NCBI RefSeq assembly: GCF_032854445.1
Contig: NC_088300.1
Location: 34,763,608-34,827,607 of the forward strand
Source: Liolophura sinensis
Taxonomy: Eukaryota; Mollusca; Polyplacophora; Chitonida; Chitonidae
Reading direction: 5' to 3'
Length of the DNA: 64,000 nt
This document shows positions 23,601-34,900 of the stretch, in pieces. Position 1 is the stretch's first letter. The number at the start of each line of letters is the position of its first letter. A program made the translations under genes and the position numbers. Below the pieces are notes generated by a model. It did not search any database. It was given only the letters and a program-made list of their open reading frames with translations, and had not been told where the DNA came from.

Positions 23601-24878
23601 AATAAATAAGTGTATTATTGTACTTCTAGAATTAAAGATGTTGGATCCTTAAGAGAAGTCCTATAACGTATAGTGAAGCAAACAGATATTGTAGCTGCGA
23701 TAAAACGAAAACTTTGATTCGATATTTCAGTATTCCATGTCGCCATCAGCATTTTCTTTTCCATCATCAGGAATCCTGATGCTCTTGATGATGACAAAAG
23801 AATGCTAAAACACTGACCCAAGATGAAGCTTTTTGGGGTTACACTATACTTGTGTATTATGAGAAACATACTTCATCCATACCAAAGCACTAAGGTATAT
23901 TGGTGATAGAAACAGGGCATAGTAGCGCAGGGCAGGTTCCCTGTGCAACCCCATGGCGGCAACAAAGATACATGCCAGATATTCTCAGTGAGACAGCGAG
24001 TCCACCAAAAGCTTTTACTGGAAACCTCATTATTGACTTTTGCTATATTTAGCCTCACCTATGGTGGTGACGCCAGTTATGGTGAAGAAAATGCCACTGG
24101 AGTAATCCCACGTGGGTCTGTACTTTGTTAGGTTACCAATGGACATGCCCTCTTTGTACAGCTGCATTAGATGACGAGCTAAATCTTCCAGATCCGCTTC
24201 ACAAACACACGTGTTGTTGGCTGAAACATGCGATACGTGTCCTTAGACAAAGCTATATATATATATACATACATACATAGTCTGCGTGATCTGAAATGTC
24301 AAAAGAATTTTTCTCTTGAACTCCTATCCCGGAGAGTTGCCGATAAAAAGTTGCTTCACTTTTTATCGGTTTAACTTTTAATGTCATTCACAGCTATTAC
24401 AGCAAAGTTCTTGAACTGCGCCGCCGCCAAATAAGCAGAAATGCTTGAGGCTAGGGTTTTTTCTCATCAGTATGTGTTCTTTGCTATGATTCTACATGTG
24501 ACTTTCCAAAGGTCGGTGCTTTTGCGTCCTCCATCCATAAAACTGACCGCCATCATAAAATATTGTGAACAATTCGTGAGTGTGTTGTCAAGCAACAATG
24601 AAATAAATGAGCAACAACAAATAACAATTTGACAATCATAAATGCCGTGCTTTGTTGAGAATATGTAAAAACGAAAACGACGCGAGAAAGCCAAGCAGTG
24701 GGGCTTTGGGATGAATGAATTAGGTTTCGCACTTACCTAAAAACGCACGCGTCACATCGTGGTAAGTCTCCGTTTGTGTAGTCTCCTGGCTGGATTCAAT
24801 GTGCACAAACATAACTCCACCAAGTATGACGTAGACTATGTTCACAACTGTTAAAATCAGAATAGTCACTTTTTTCAT
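20468..24878 (-). CDS. Two-pore-domain potassium channel (K2P), complete, 4 exons
   Basis: This gene encodes a background (leak) potassium channel subunit of the plasma membrane that works as a dimer. Coding exons on the minus strand are 24,737-24,878, 24,059-24,220, 21,879-22,214 and 20,468-20,676. All junctions are GT-AG and in phase, giving 849 nt and 282 aa. The protein starts MKKVTILILTVVNIVYVILG (M1). It continues with an extracellular cap containing two NNT/NLT-type sequons, the first pore filter TTIGYGH (near residue 100), M2 and M3, the second filter TTVGFGD (near 208), and M4. A short tail ends in NSQE. The sequence PAIVFTYVEKWTYGESVYYA before the second filter and the cap motif CVCEADLEDL resemble TREK/TALK-type channels. 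The subfamily is not settled. The long regulatory C-terminus of vertebrate TREK channels is absent. Confidence 0.93.
20688..20955. repeat. 43-bp tandem repeat in K2P intron 3
   Basis: Six near-identical units of 43 bp have the core AATATTTACACACATCTATA followed by GATATACAGTAAGCCTATC. The array reaches to within about 12 bp of the exon 4 acceptor at 20,677, so the branch-site and pyrimidine region of that intron is itself one repeat unit. Confidence 0.95.
21143..21398 (+). mobile_element. Near full-length family 1 SINE in K2P intron 3
   Basis: The head AGTTGGTTAGCGCGCTAGCG, B-box-like GCTGTGAGTTCAAGTACAG, body and tail CAATCAAATAAATAAATTAA are all present. It is antisense to the channel gene. 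Confidence 0.92.
21879..22214 (-). CDS. K2P exon 3 (M2, M3, second pore)
   Basis: Acceptor TTTTAG completes the glycine codon and continues YGHLTPTSMLGQ. The exon carries M2 (IIYLLIGIPLMAIYLAGIGG), a short cytoplasmic loop, M3 (VNVLILSLLILLPAIVFTYV) and the second filter TTVGFGDFYL. It ends at donor GTATAT. Confidence 0.95.
22345..22480 (+). mobile_element. Partial family 1 SINE in K2P intron 2
   Basis: The body is ATGCTGGCTTCCTATGCGGT, CACCACAATACTGGCCGCCG and TATCAAATAAATAAAAAAG. The tRNA-like head is missing and there is an internal deletion. Confidence 0.8.
22845..22870. repeat. (TA)n microsatellite
   Basis: About eleven TA units lie in K2P intron 2. Confidence 0.9.
23112..23325 (-). 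mobile_element. Family 1 SINE, minus orientation, K2P intron 2
   Basis: Tail-first structure: TTTATTTGATTGGTGTTCAG, then AAGAATATTTCACTTATACG, then the body and a degenerate head ending near CTGTGCCGCGCTGGCG. Confidence 0.85.
23500..23610 (+). mobile_element. Family 1 SINE 3' half
   Basis: GGCTCTGCCCGGTTTCCTCC leads through CTGGCCACCGTCGTATAAG to a clean (AAAT)n tail. The 5' half is missing, as expected from incomplete reverse transcription. Confidence 0.85.
24059..24220 (-). CDS. K2P exon 2 (cap and first pore)
   Basis: Acceptor TTTCAG is followed by NNTCVCEADLEDLARHL. The exon ends at TTIG in the middle of the first selectivity filter, with donor GTGAGG and phase 1. Splitting the filter GYG at this glycine codon is a common K2P intron position. 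Confidence 0.93.
24737..24878 (-). CDS. K2P exon 1 (start, M1, cap)
   Basis: The exon starts at ATGAAAAAAGTG and ends TTTTTAG before donor GTAAGTG, with phase 1 at the exit. It encodes M1 and the start of the extracellular cap. The ATG was chosen because the M1 helix begins directly after it, as in compact K2P channels. Confidence 0.9.
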
Positions 24879-26108
24879 ACTTCCTCAAGAACACAAATCA
24901 CATATAGTTAGGCCAACGGGACATGTTATTAAGCAAATCAACAGCCACAAAGCTTTTTTGCGTGTGTGGTCCCCGTTATGTATACAGCGCCTATACATAC
25001 CATAATGTGCTTCCATTTCAAACAACGAGCGGATGTGGGCCCTGAGGCACATGTGTATATTCATAAATATTACATTTGTTTATCGACCGTAATATTTTTG
25101 TACCATCAGTGCGGTAAAACACGCATATGAACGTACACCGATAATTGTTATTTAATCAAATGGATTAGGCGATACAAAACTTGCATTTGCTTTCTTGCCA
25201 CAAAGTCAACCCAATGCCACATGCACATATAGGGCCTACATATCTCCAGCCACGCTTGAATCACTGACTTATGTTGTGTGTAGGTTGAATTCAACACGTT
25301 TTGTACAATAAAATAGTTCCACTACGCTGTGTATATCTTAATTCTTGTTCTTGAATGTCAAAGAATTGAAACTGGCTTGAATGTTTTTCTAGTCAAATGC
25401 CTGTGAAAGACATTTTACCAGATCTGTTGTGTGTAGGTCGCAGGTAGAATATATACAGGCCTGTATACATGTTCATGAACACAACTAACTGTTTATGTGT
25501 CATTTGATAGATATGTCCAGCCATACAGACATTCGTGAATATACGGTACTAATAACCCGCCATAAAATGTCAATATTTATTTCCGCATCATTTCTCCAAG
25601 AAACACGTCGAAAAAAAAACAAAACAAAAAAAAAAACAAGAAGAAAAAAATACAAATTTTGAATCGAATGAAATGACCTTTCAGATAACACACATTTCAT
25701 TTCTATTAAGGTTTTTTATTTTAAAACAGGCTACATGTCGGTGACCTGCTGTATACTTCTGAAATTGTGTTTTTAAATCATCCTTTAAATATTGTTCGAA
25801 AATGTTAAAAATAGAAGATATATATCGCCTTCCGAGATGATACATATAGTCTTATGCACAAACGTGCTGCATGCGTTTAATCCATCAGAAGAGTTTTCCG
25901 ATGTTAACATTTAGACGCTTGTCGAGAATTATACGTGTTCGTTTTGACAATTTACAGCGCACGAGTTCACTTATTGCCCTATTTCTGTATAGGCTGTGTC
26001 ACAAAATATGTAGAGTGTAGGCCCACCGGCAGGTCTATGTATATATAAATATACAAACCAGTAGTGTACGTAAGTCTACGTTATAGTTCTGTTAAAGTGT
26101 TCAGATTA

Positions 26109-26350
26109 AAGATTTATTTATTTATTTATTTATTTGATTGGTGTTTTATGCCGTACTCAAGAATATTTAACTTATACAACGGCGGCCAGCATTATGGTGG
26201 GAGGAAACCGGGCAGAGCCCCGGGGGAACCCACGAACATCCGCAGGATGCTGGCAGACCTTCCCACGTACCGCCGGAGAGGAAGCCAGCATGAGCTGGAC
26301 TTGAACTCACAGCGACCGCATTGGTGAGAGACTCCTGGGTCATTGCGCTT
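26109..26350 (-). mobile_element. Near full-length family 1 SINE, minus orientation
   Basis: A (TTTA)n tail at the left runs into TTGATTGGTGTTTTATGCCG. The body and B-box region follow, and the element ends near CTCCTGGGTCATTGCGCT. The first part of the head is missing. Confidence 0.9.
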
Positions 26351-27520
26351 AACAAATTAACCCGAGTTTAACACAATCTTTATGCTGAATTAATAAAATA
26401 TAGGGTAGGCGTGTGTTACATCCTTAACAGAATAATCTGAAGTAGTTACAGAATAATCTAAAGTAGTAACAGAATACATTCTATCTCACCCCTCAAATAG
26501 CAAATTCATTTCTTTGTCTATTTATTTTGTTGTTGTTGTTGCTGCTGCTGCTTTTTCTTTCTCTGTTTTTTCATTTATTTAATGCTTTTTTAAGAGTAAC
26601 TAGCCATCAAGAGCATGATGACAAATACTGCAGAACGGGCACATGCCTCTCAGAAAGATATTTTTGTATACATCGCTAAGCTGGACCGTTCATATAAGTC
26701 ATACCATGGATGACACGAGTCAAGCTTAATCCTGTAAAGACAAATTAAATTTTGCTCAATTACATCTCAACATGACAAGTTTCTTAATATGCGATCGATA
26801 CATATAGGCTTATGTCCTTCAACATCCACGTAATGAGTGGTCGACAACTCCTATTTGTTGTCGCGAGGTGGCGCTGTTAACTGTTTGTTGGTTACCGAAT
26901 AAACTTGTTATGACGGACGAGGTGTAAAATCCCTCCCAAGAGATTTTGTCATGGTGGGCCAAACGTCACATTCTGGTATAACATTTGAATCTCATAACAT
27001 AGATAAATCGTTTCTACTTAAAAAGGTACGAGGTTTCTTTCTGATTCTGCCGCTTGAAACACTTTAATTCGGACGCTTTCGTTACGTCGTTTTGTTGACG
27101 TTGTTGTTGCACACTCCCTGACTCAGTTCTCAAACCGTCGTGCTATCAGTTGTCCACTTCCAAGCCATAAATTGCATCCTTGCATTCTGTAAATGTGGAA
27201 ACAGATAGGTTTAGAGTAAACCATTGGGTGCTGTAAAGTGGTAGTGTGACGTTAGTTCAATGAAGAATCTGATTTTCGTATTGGAAATGATGATGAGCTC
27301 AAGTTGATGAGCTCAAATGAAATTGAACCAAGCTGTTAAACGTCGATTATGACGATATTTGATTTCATAGCCACATAAACAGTCATATTGTCAAATTTGG
27401 CCACAATCAGCATTTAATTTATTTAAGCTAAGAAGCGGATCAACCACAGACACAGGCACTTATCACCCTGTGGGTTATCCAATACTTTATTATTTTCACA
27501 AACTTGCTCAGTACTGTGAT

Positions 27521-27955
27521 GTTATCCGAGATTACTCTGACGTTAGGCTTGGCAAAGTTTTATTTAACCAGGAATGGCCCCACACCAACTTACCTCAGAG
27601 TGCACTCTATTTAAAAATCTGATGCAGTTACCTGCCCTTGTCAGATATGTCAAGGTTGGCAGTACAGTCGTTCGCGGAGAGCATTACCAAGGTATCTGGA
27701 CCCATGCGACCCAGGAAATAACTGATCGACTTTGTACTTACCTTTTATGATAAATTGACAGACAAAAAGACAAGGAACATATGTGCTGTGGAGACGTATT
27801 TGACAGTTAAATTTTTGTCTCAAACGCCGTAACACACTGCCACGGCAACTTTATCAGGTTTTTAGATGGAGCACGCTCTGACGTACATTGATTTGGGGCC
27901 ATCCTTGGTCGAGCAAAGTTTTGCCAAAGCTAATGTCAGAGCAATCTGGGACTAA
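27521..27955. mobile_element. Palindromic MITE-like element with ~60-bp terminal inverted repeats
   Basis: The left end near 27,525-27,586 contains GATTACTCTGACGTTAGGCT, TGGCAAAG and AATGGCCCCA. It is the diverged reverse complement of the right end near 27,890-27,952 (TGGGGCCATCC, GCAAAGTTTTGCCAAAGCTA, ATGTCAGAGCAATC). The ~300 bp inside has no meaningful frame. It looks like a non-autonomous DNA transposon. The superfamily is unassigned because exact ends and target duplication are unclear. Confidence 0.65.
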
Positions 27956-28940
27956 GTAAGATGCACCATACATGAATTTTTTCTTTCTTTTTTCTTCACC
28001 TATTGGCTCTCACCTCCTGTTGTTTGTTATTCTGATTACATACTAATTTACAGTACACATTCGATATGTTAAAGTTATTCTCCTTTTCTAGCAACCTGAG
28101 CAGCTTATACATTAACTTGTATGTTGTATGAATTGAATTGTGCATGCTTTTTTTTCTATAATGTTAAGACATGTAAGTAGTTTTTTTTTCCACACCAATT
28201 TATTTCACTGGTTATGTAACAGTCGGCAACTTGTGATTTGGTTGTACATGTGTTTGCTAAAACCAAATAAAGTAGAAATAAATAAATTTACAGGGAAATA
28301 CATAATTCAGCATGCCTTATTTAACATCCTGACATTTACCTTGTCATTTGACCAAATGAATGTAGTTCAAGCTAACATACATGTAACTTTCATGCTTCCA
28401 AATTCGATCTGTTGTCACAGTGTTTGTTGTTGTTGATATTTTGAACCTGCACCATCAAAATTGAACAGCAAGCTAAATGATCTCCCTCCTTATTTAATAT
28501 TCTGACCAAATGAATTTGAGAAATATAAAATATGGAGGTAGGACATTTAACATTTTTGGATGAGGACATACACAGTTGCTATTTGAAACTGAACTACATG
28601 TAACATGAAAATATGAAAGAAGTGTGGAAAGCAGACTGTCTGAGATGAAGAGGGGGTATTCATTGTAGATGTGGTACAGTTGTAATCGCAAGCGTAAACC
28701 ATGTTTAATAATAACCAGCGGTGTATCCATAATGATGCTTTATGATGTGAGAGTGTGTGGCAGTTTATCAAGACCAATGCAAGGCGTCTTCAAATAGGTT
28801 GTAATAAGGGAGATGTGATGACAGTATGGTTGTGCATAATGCCTTCAACAATATGATATTTACTGGTAAATTGTTCCTGATATAAATGCTTAGCTGTTGC
28901 CCTTGCGTTATCAACAGGCCAGCTGACTGGAGGGAACAAA

Positions 28941-28983
28941 ATGGCTGCATCGCTACGGGGTCAGCTGGGGGTCAAAAGCAGCC
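28941..28983 (+). CDS. SPATA7: SPATA7 exon 1
   Basis: ATG in the context AACAAAATGGCT starts MAASLRGQLGVKSS. The exon ends at donor GTAAGTAC in phase 1. It is the only ATG that joins in frame to the conserved exon 2. Confidence 0.85.
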
Positions 28984-31900
28984 GTAAGTACTGCACATGT
29001 ACATTTTTGACATTATTTTTTTTTTAATTTTGTGAACAGTAGATTTTAGATAATCCAGTCTAACAACAAATCAGTTGTTACAGACTGAATTGTATGGGCC
29101 AAAATGAAACATTTTTTTTTTTTTTGATTGAACTAAAACATTATTGTTATTATTACTATTACTAATCGCAAAGTACAGTTATTTTAACAGCAAGGTTAGA
29201 CTTTTTGGAGGACTCAGTATCATTGATGGTACCTTTATGTTGACATTATACTGATGGGTATGTTTGAAAGCTCGTCAGAATGACAACTAGTAGGAGGTAA
29301 AAACCTTGCTCTTACCTCTTATTCTTGGTTTTCTACATTTAAGTTCATGATTGCTTTCCTTTCTAGCACTGTGCCCCACAGCCAGTAAACTGACGACTCA
29401 GTACCTGGTCCTGGATCATATGAACAACCACTATAAGAAACTGTCCAATGTTAAGCGTAAGTATCTTATATGGGTTCAGATGGTTCAGGTCAACATGTGT
29501 TTGTGTATGCGTGTGTATAAATAGGCTGTACATAGATGTAAGTTTATCCCATAAACAAGAAGTTGAGCATCCGGGCACATTACTCACTTGCAGCAGTGAA
29601 AAGCAGATAACTGAAGAGGTGGAAGATGGCATGGGAAGGTATAGGAAAGCAACAACAACGCAGAGAACTATATCTGATATTAACCTATTAATTTACAGTA
29701 TATTAGACAACAGAGCAGTCTGTGCAGCATTATGTAACTTGTTAATGCCAGCATAGTGTAGTTTTGTATTAGCTTTGATATTATTCAGGCGATATTTTCC
29801 CCACCATGTCAGTGCAAAAAAAAACAGGCTAAAGAGCAAATGCCAGATGCCCTCTGTCTTAACGCAAATTAGATTATATCCTAAACTAGAGAAAAAACAC
29901 CTTGTGTAAACTTTTGATGCAAACAAATAGTCATGAAATTTTATTTTTTGATTTTCAGCTTCCATTGACAACACCCCTCCGAAGTCCATTGCAAAGAGCC
30001 AGAAAGGTAATTATCAGAAATTTGACCTGTCACATTTTCAGTTTTTAAGGTTACAAAAGTTGAGAATTCTACTGATATAGAACAATACAATCATGTTATT
30101 CAGGACAAATGAAGAGTGAACACATTGCTGGCCTAGCCTATGTTGACATTATCATTACAGCATGAGTCGTGGTATATAATTCAAAATATATGCATTGGAG
30201 TAAAAGAATAACAATTCCAACATTTATACAGTTGTAAATATTTTGCATTGCATGGACTAACCTGTAAATATGTACAATTAGCTATACTTGTATATGTTTT
30301 ATTTTGTAGACCTGTTTCTTTTCTTTGTGTGTGTCAACCTCATTCCATATCTTTCTCTTGTAAAGCATTACATTCTTTAGACAAATCCTTGACCTTCTTT
30401 AGTTGGGTAGCAGAATGCTTTCTTGATCTGTGATATACATTGTACAGTATGTTACTACTTTAAAGTTCGTGACAGATGCCAGCGTGCTCAAAGCAGCAGG
30501 CCAGGAAGCCGTTACTCAGACCGACCTGCCTCTAGGAATACAGGGCGTCACTCCCAACTGGCAGACTCTGATATCTATGATGAGACTTACTGGGTAGGGA
30601 AATATATATTTAAAACCTTCCATACAGTTATTGGAGTATTGTACATATATAAAAGACCATGCAGTAAGGTCTGTACATGTACATTTACATGTACCTATCT
30701 CTAGCCCGGGTCAGGTCATACCAAAGACTGTCAAAATGGTAGTTGTTGTGCCTCACTTGGTGCTCAGCACTGAGAGGTTAGAGCCAGGAAACAGGACTGC
30801 TTCCAGGTGATACCTCCATAGAACTGCTTCGGTGGACTAATGGTTAGAGTGTCCACTTCGAAGTCAGGAGATCCAGGATCAAACCAGGGCCGGTCATACC
30901 AAAGACTTTAAAACTGGTACTTGTTGCTGCCTTGCTTCACACTCAGCACTGAGAGGTTTAGAAAAAGGAAACAAGATTGGCCCAGTGTCAGTATAATGTG
31001 ACTGGTTGTGGTGTCATATTTGGTGTCTGCGGCGTGATACCTCAGTGGCGGCAGCACTTTGGCTCATGGACACAAGATGACACAGTGTATATGCACACAC
31101 ACCGAATGTCTCCTTATCGTCATATGAGTAAGAAATTGTTAAGTACGTTGTTAAACCCCAAGCTTTCATTCATTCATGATGCTTTAATGGCTGCAGCTTT
31201 TTCTTTGCATGGACTCGCTCCGCCTCAAGAAAACACATTTATAAAGTACACACACCTAATGACTTCTCGTTGTCATATGACAGAAAATTGTGAAGTACTG
31301 TGTAAAGACCCCAAGCATACATATGTAAGCACACATGCACTTATCGGTCACAATATATTGACATGTGTTAATTAAGAAGCATGCATGCTCTATCTACATT
31401 CTCCTAGCATACTGCCTGCCAACACCCTATGGATGGTCATGGGTTTCCCCTGGGCTCTGCCCAGTTTGCTGATTTGCTCACAGTAATGTTGGCCACCGTC
31501 GTATAAATGCATTATTTTGAGCATAGCGTAAAACATCAATCAAATAAATGAATAAAGCTTGGACTGTAACGAGTAATGTGAAAGAAAACGTGAAGGGAAA
31601 ACTGCTACATTTATTAACTATCCTAATTCATCAACCCTTTCACTTATGAAAGAGCAAAGTTTTTTCAGTGCAGTTTGTTGCACATTTTAAATTTGATTTT
31701 GGGGACAATCGGTATATTGGTCACCTTGGCCAATTTCAGGGCTTCACACAAAATATAATTTTACCAGTCTGCACAGCATAATGCCTACAGAATATGCTTG
31801 AATAAACACCTTGCAAACATGCGAAAAGGTTGAAGAATCACAGTACTTGTATATTCCACTTTGCAAATTCCTCTCCTTTATTACAATGTGGTTGTTGGGC

Positions 31901-34900
31901 TAGAAAGATGTTTACCTTGGTGTGGTGTTACATGAATTTCCCACTGTTAGCCTGTGGCATCAGTAATACATGTGTAGGAATAGACATTGTGTTCCTGGAT
32001 GTTGATCATCATAGTCTCATTTCCTTTTATTGAATTATTACATGATGATCAAACCTCTGACTGCAAAGGAGCTACACAAATATGAAGGTTTTCTTCACTG
32101 AACTTCTGAAAGTACGTTATACAACATCATGAAAAATTTGCCCACATTATATTTTATCCCACATCTGCCAGAATTGGACAACACCTGTCACATGGGTGAC
32201 ATGTAGTATGTTCTTGTTCAGTTATGAAAACAATGGTCACCACCAAATAGATTCACATATATACGTCATTCTTCTGCACTGACTTAAATTTGTCATGAGG
32301 TTACACAGTAACAGTATATGGAAATATATAGAGTCATTAACCCTCATATTTCTGTCTCCTATCACTGAGTAACAACATAACTATAAATTGTATCTCATGT
32401 TGTAATGAAGCATATTTTAATGAGGGATATACCAGTGTAACAGTACTATGGAACAGGGCTAATGCAATTTTTACTGACTCTGTGCTTTCTACTTGATGTT
32501 ACAGGGCAACCCAGAGGATGAAGAAGAGACCAATGTCATGAGTATCATGAAGAATGTCCTGAAGAAGTCATCACATAAGTCCTCTGTTCATAGACAGGAC
32601 AATGCTGGGCTGGAGAAGACAATGGCCTGGCCTCAGAGTGTGTCAGCCATACAGCACAGGGAGACAGGGCGGCCACCCCGTCCAGTATCTGCGCGCTCCA
32701 TGGGGTCCACCATGTCCAGGACGGGCATCCACACGGTGGCTGGCAAAACAAGCGGGGATGTACTTGAGAAGAGATCTCACGCATTCACAGAACCCGATCG
32801 GCCATTCACCCCACGCACTCTGAAGTCAACACGTGGCTCCAGGCTCCTTGAGTACAAATACTACACCCCTCCCAAGAAGAGCTCATCAAAACGTGACAGC
32901 AGTGATAAAGATGCTCTAGACTCCCAAACATCACCTATGCACCATACAACACCTACGCCCAAACCCAGAAAACGTGCCCCGTCGGCTAAAAATAGACTGG
33001 ACATCACACAGGACTCTGAGAACACCCTGATGTATGAGACGTTACAAACACGAGACATGTCTCGTGCAAGACCCGACAAGACCCAGATGGTACCGCCTCT
33101 AGACATCTCGGTTGACAAAGACCATATGAGCTGGTTACAGGAACAAGCCACCAAGGCCCAGATCCGTGTCAGCGCCCGGTCCTCACAGGGTGGGAAGGAA
33201 GGAGGTGTCGGACAGAGATCCCCGAGGGATCTCAGGAGATCAGGAGAACAGAACAGGTAGCTGCCTGGCATTCTACATCCTTGGGTAGCTCTGCTTTTAG
33301 GTGGCCTCAGTTGTATGGTGTGCCTAACAGCTTGCCATGGGATATAAAGTTGAGATTGTACATCTGCAACTTGCTGAGCTAGACATGGCTACTATATCTA
33401 TTATACATATCAGCACAGCACTTTCTATTTCATTACTGTCATTTTCTACCATTCGTGACATTGCCATCATTTTTAGGCAACAACTTCCATCATGTCCATG
33501 TTACATAAGCCAGATGTCCGCTTTGTTGTTTTTTTGTTGTTTCTTATTTATTTTATTTCTTTTTGAACATGAAGAAATGTGAGTTTTCCAAGCCTGTTTG
33601 CATCTACATGTATGCACAAATTATTTGTTTACATCTTGTATTGAATGTAAGAATATTGAAGACATGTTTTCTGTATTGAAGATATGTTTTCTGTATACCT
33701 TGGAGATTTTATATACTTATAATATGTACATGCATGCTAATATATGGGAAAAATATGCTGTAAATGAGGATATGATTTAGTGACAGAAGCAGCTAGAAGT
33801 TAAGATTTTTCTGACTGTTGCAGGGGTTTTGGGTCGGGTAGATCCTGGGCTCAGGAGAGATTGTCATCTGAGTGAGTACAGCCTCTATATATAATCTCCT
33901 GATGCCCATCCTATATGCCTGTTAACATTTCTCAGTGTTTTTTTTTCTAGTGTTTGGCAACGCTTGTTTTTGCCTTCTGTTTGTTGTTGTTATTACGTTT
34001 TAGATTTGGCTTCTTGCTGTTTTGAGGCTCTAACAAATGTTTGATTACCAATTTTTAGAAAATTTGCTTTGTTTCACAGTTAGCTATAGTTATCAATATT
34101 CTGTATGTAGCCAGGCTTATGGAGTTCAACAGACTGGATTTGCATTGCTCGGCATAAAACATGGTTTTTAAGGCTATCCATGTGTGAACTTTGCTCTTTG
34201 TGTTTAGTGTACCGTACGTACATTAGGCTGCATTTGCATATCTACTGTGGCTAGCTTCATTCTGTTTCCCTCCACCTATACATGTGAAATGTTATTGTGC
34301 ACAGCATAAAATACCAATCAAATAACTTTCAGCTCATGATTTTGATAAAGATCCAGCTAGTTTAGAATGATATATTTTGCCAATGATTGCATACGACATG
34401 CAAGTTTGTAGCTGGTCAGGTACAGATCTAGCACAGAAAGATGGCGGGGCTCCTCCCAGATTCTCCACGGATGAATCAGACTACCTTTGCATAAGCAAAA
34501 TATTCCTCAGTGTAACATAAATTATAACCCTAAGTTGATTGGTGTTTTCTAAAACACATCCTGACTTAAACTTGCCACTTGTAAGACAACGGTCAGGAGT
34601 GGAGACCTTAGAGCTTTGACAAAAAATTACAACCCATAACCTCCTGACATATTTTAAACAAGTGCTTGACAGTCTGAGCCTCCATCTGAAACTAATCGTA
34701 CAAAAAGGTTGAATTACTATTCACAGTGCACACTGCACATGTATAATATTCTCATAATATACTTTCATTTCACAGGTAGCTACATGTAAGATAGCAGTTG
34801 CATAAAAAACTATTGTTGAAGCTTATTTTTGAAGATGGGATCCAGCATGTTTTTATAGTAGATGTCAGCTTACCAGAGCTTTTAGTTAAATTTCTGTTCA

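Larger units (their letters stand above)
24879..28940. other. Intergenic region between the K2P gene and SPATA7 (divergent)
   Basis: Both genes must be transcribed from this 4-kb interval in opposite directions, so it should hold both promoters and any 5' UTR exons. I see no clear TATA box. It contains a family 1 SINE (26,109-26,350), a palindromic element (27,521-27,955), a GTT/GCT trinucleotide stretch near 26,528-26,552 and AT-rich filler. An AG at 28,915-28,916, just before the SPATA7 ATG exon, could be an acceptor for an upstream non-coding exon. Confidence 0.5.

Noticed and set aside
33238-33260. Stop codon soon after SPATA7 exon 5 taken as the end of a short 255-codon gene
   Set aside because: A GT donor precedes the stop, and exons 6-9 continue in phase with clear SPATA7 similarity.
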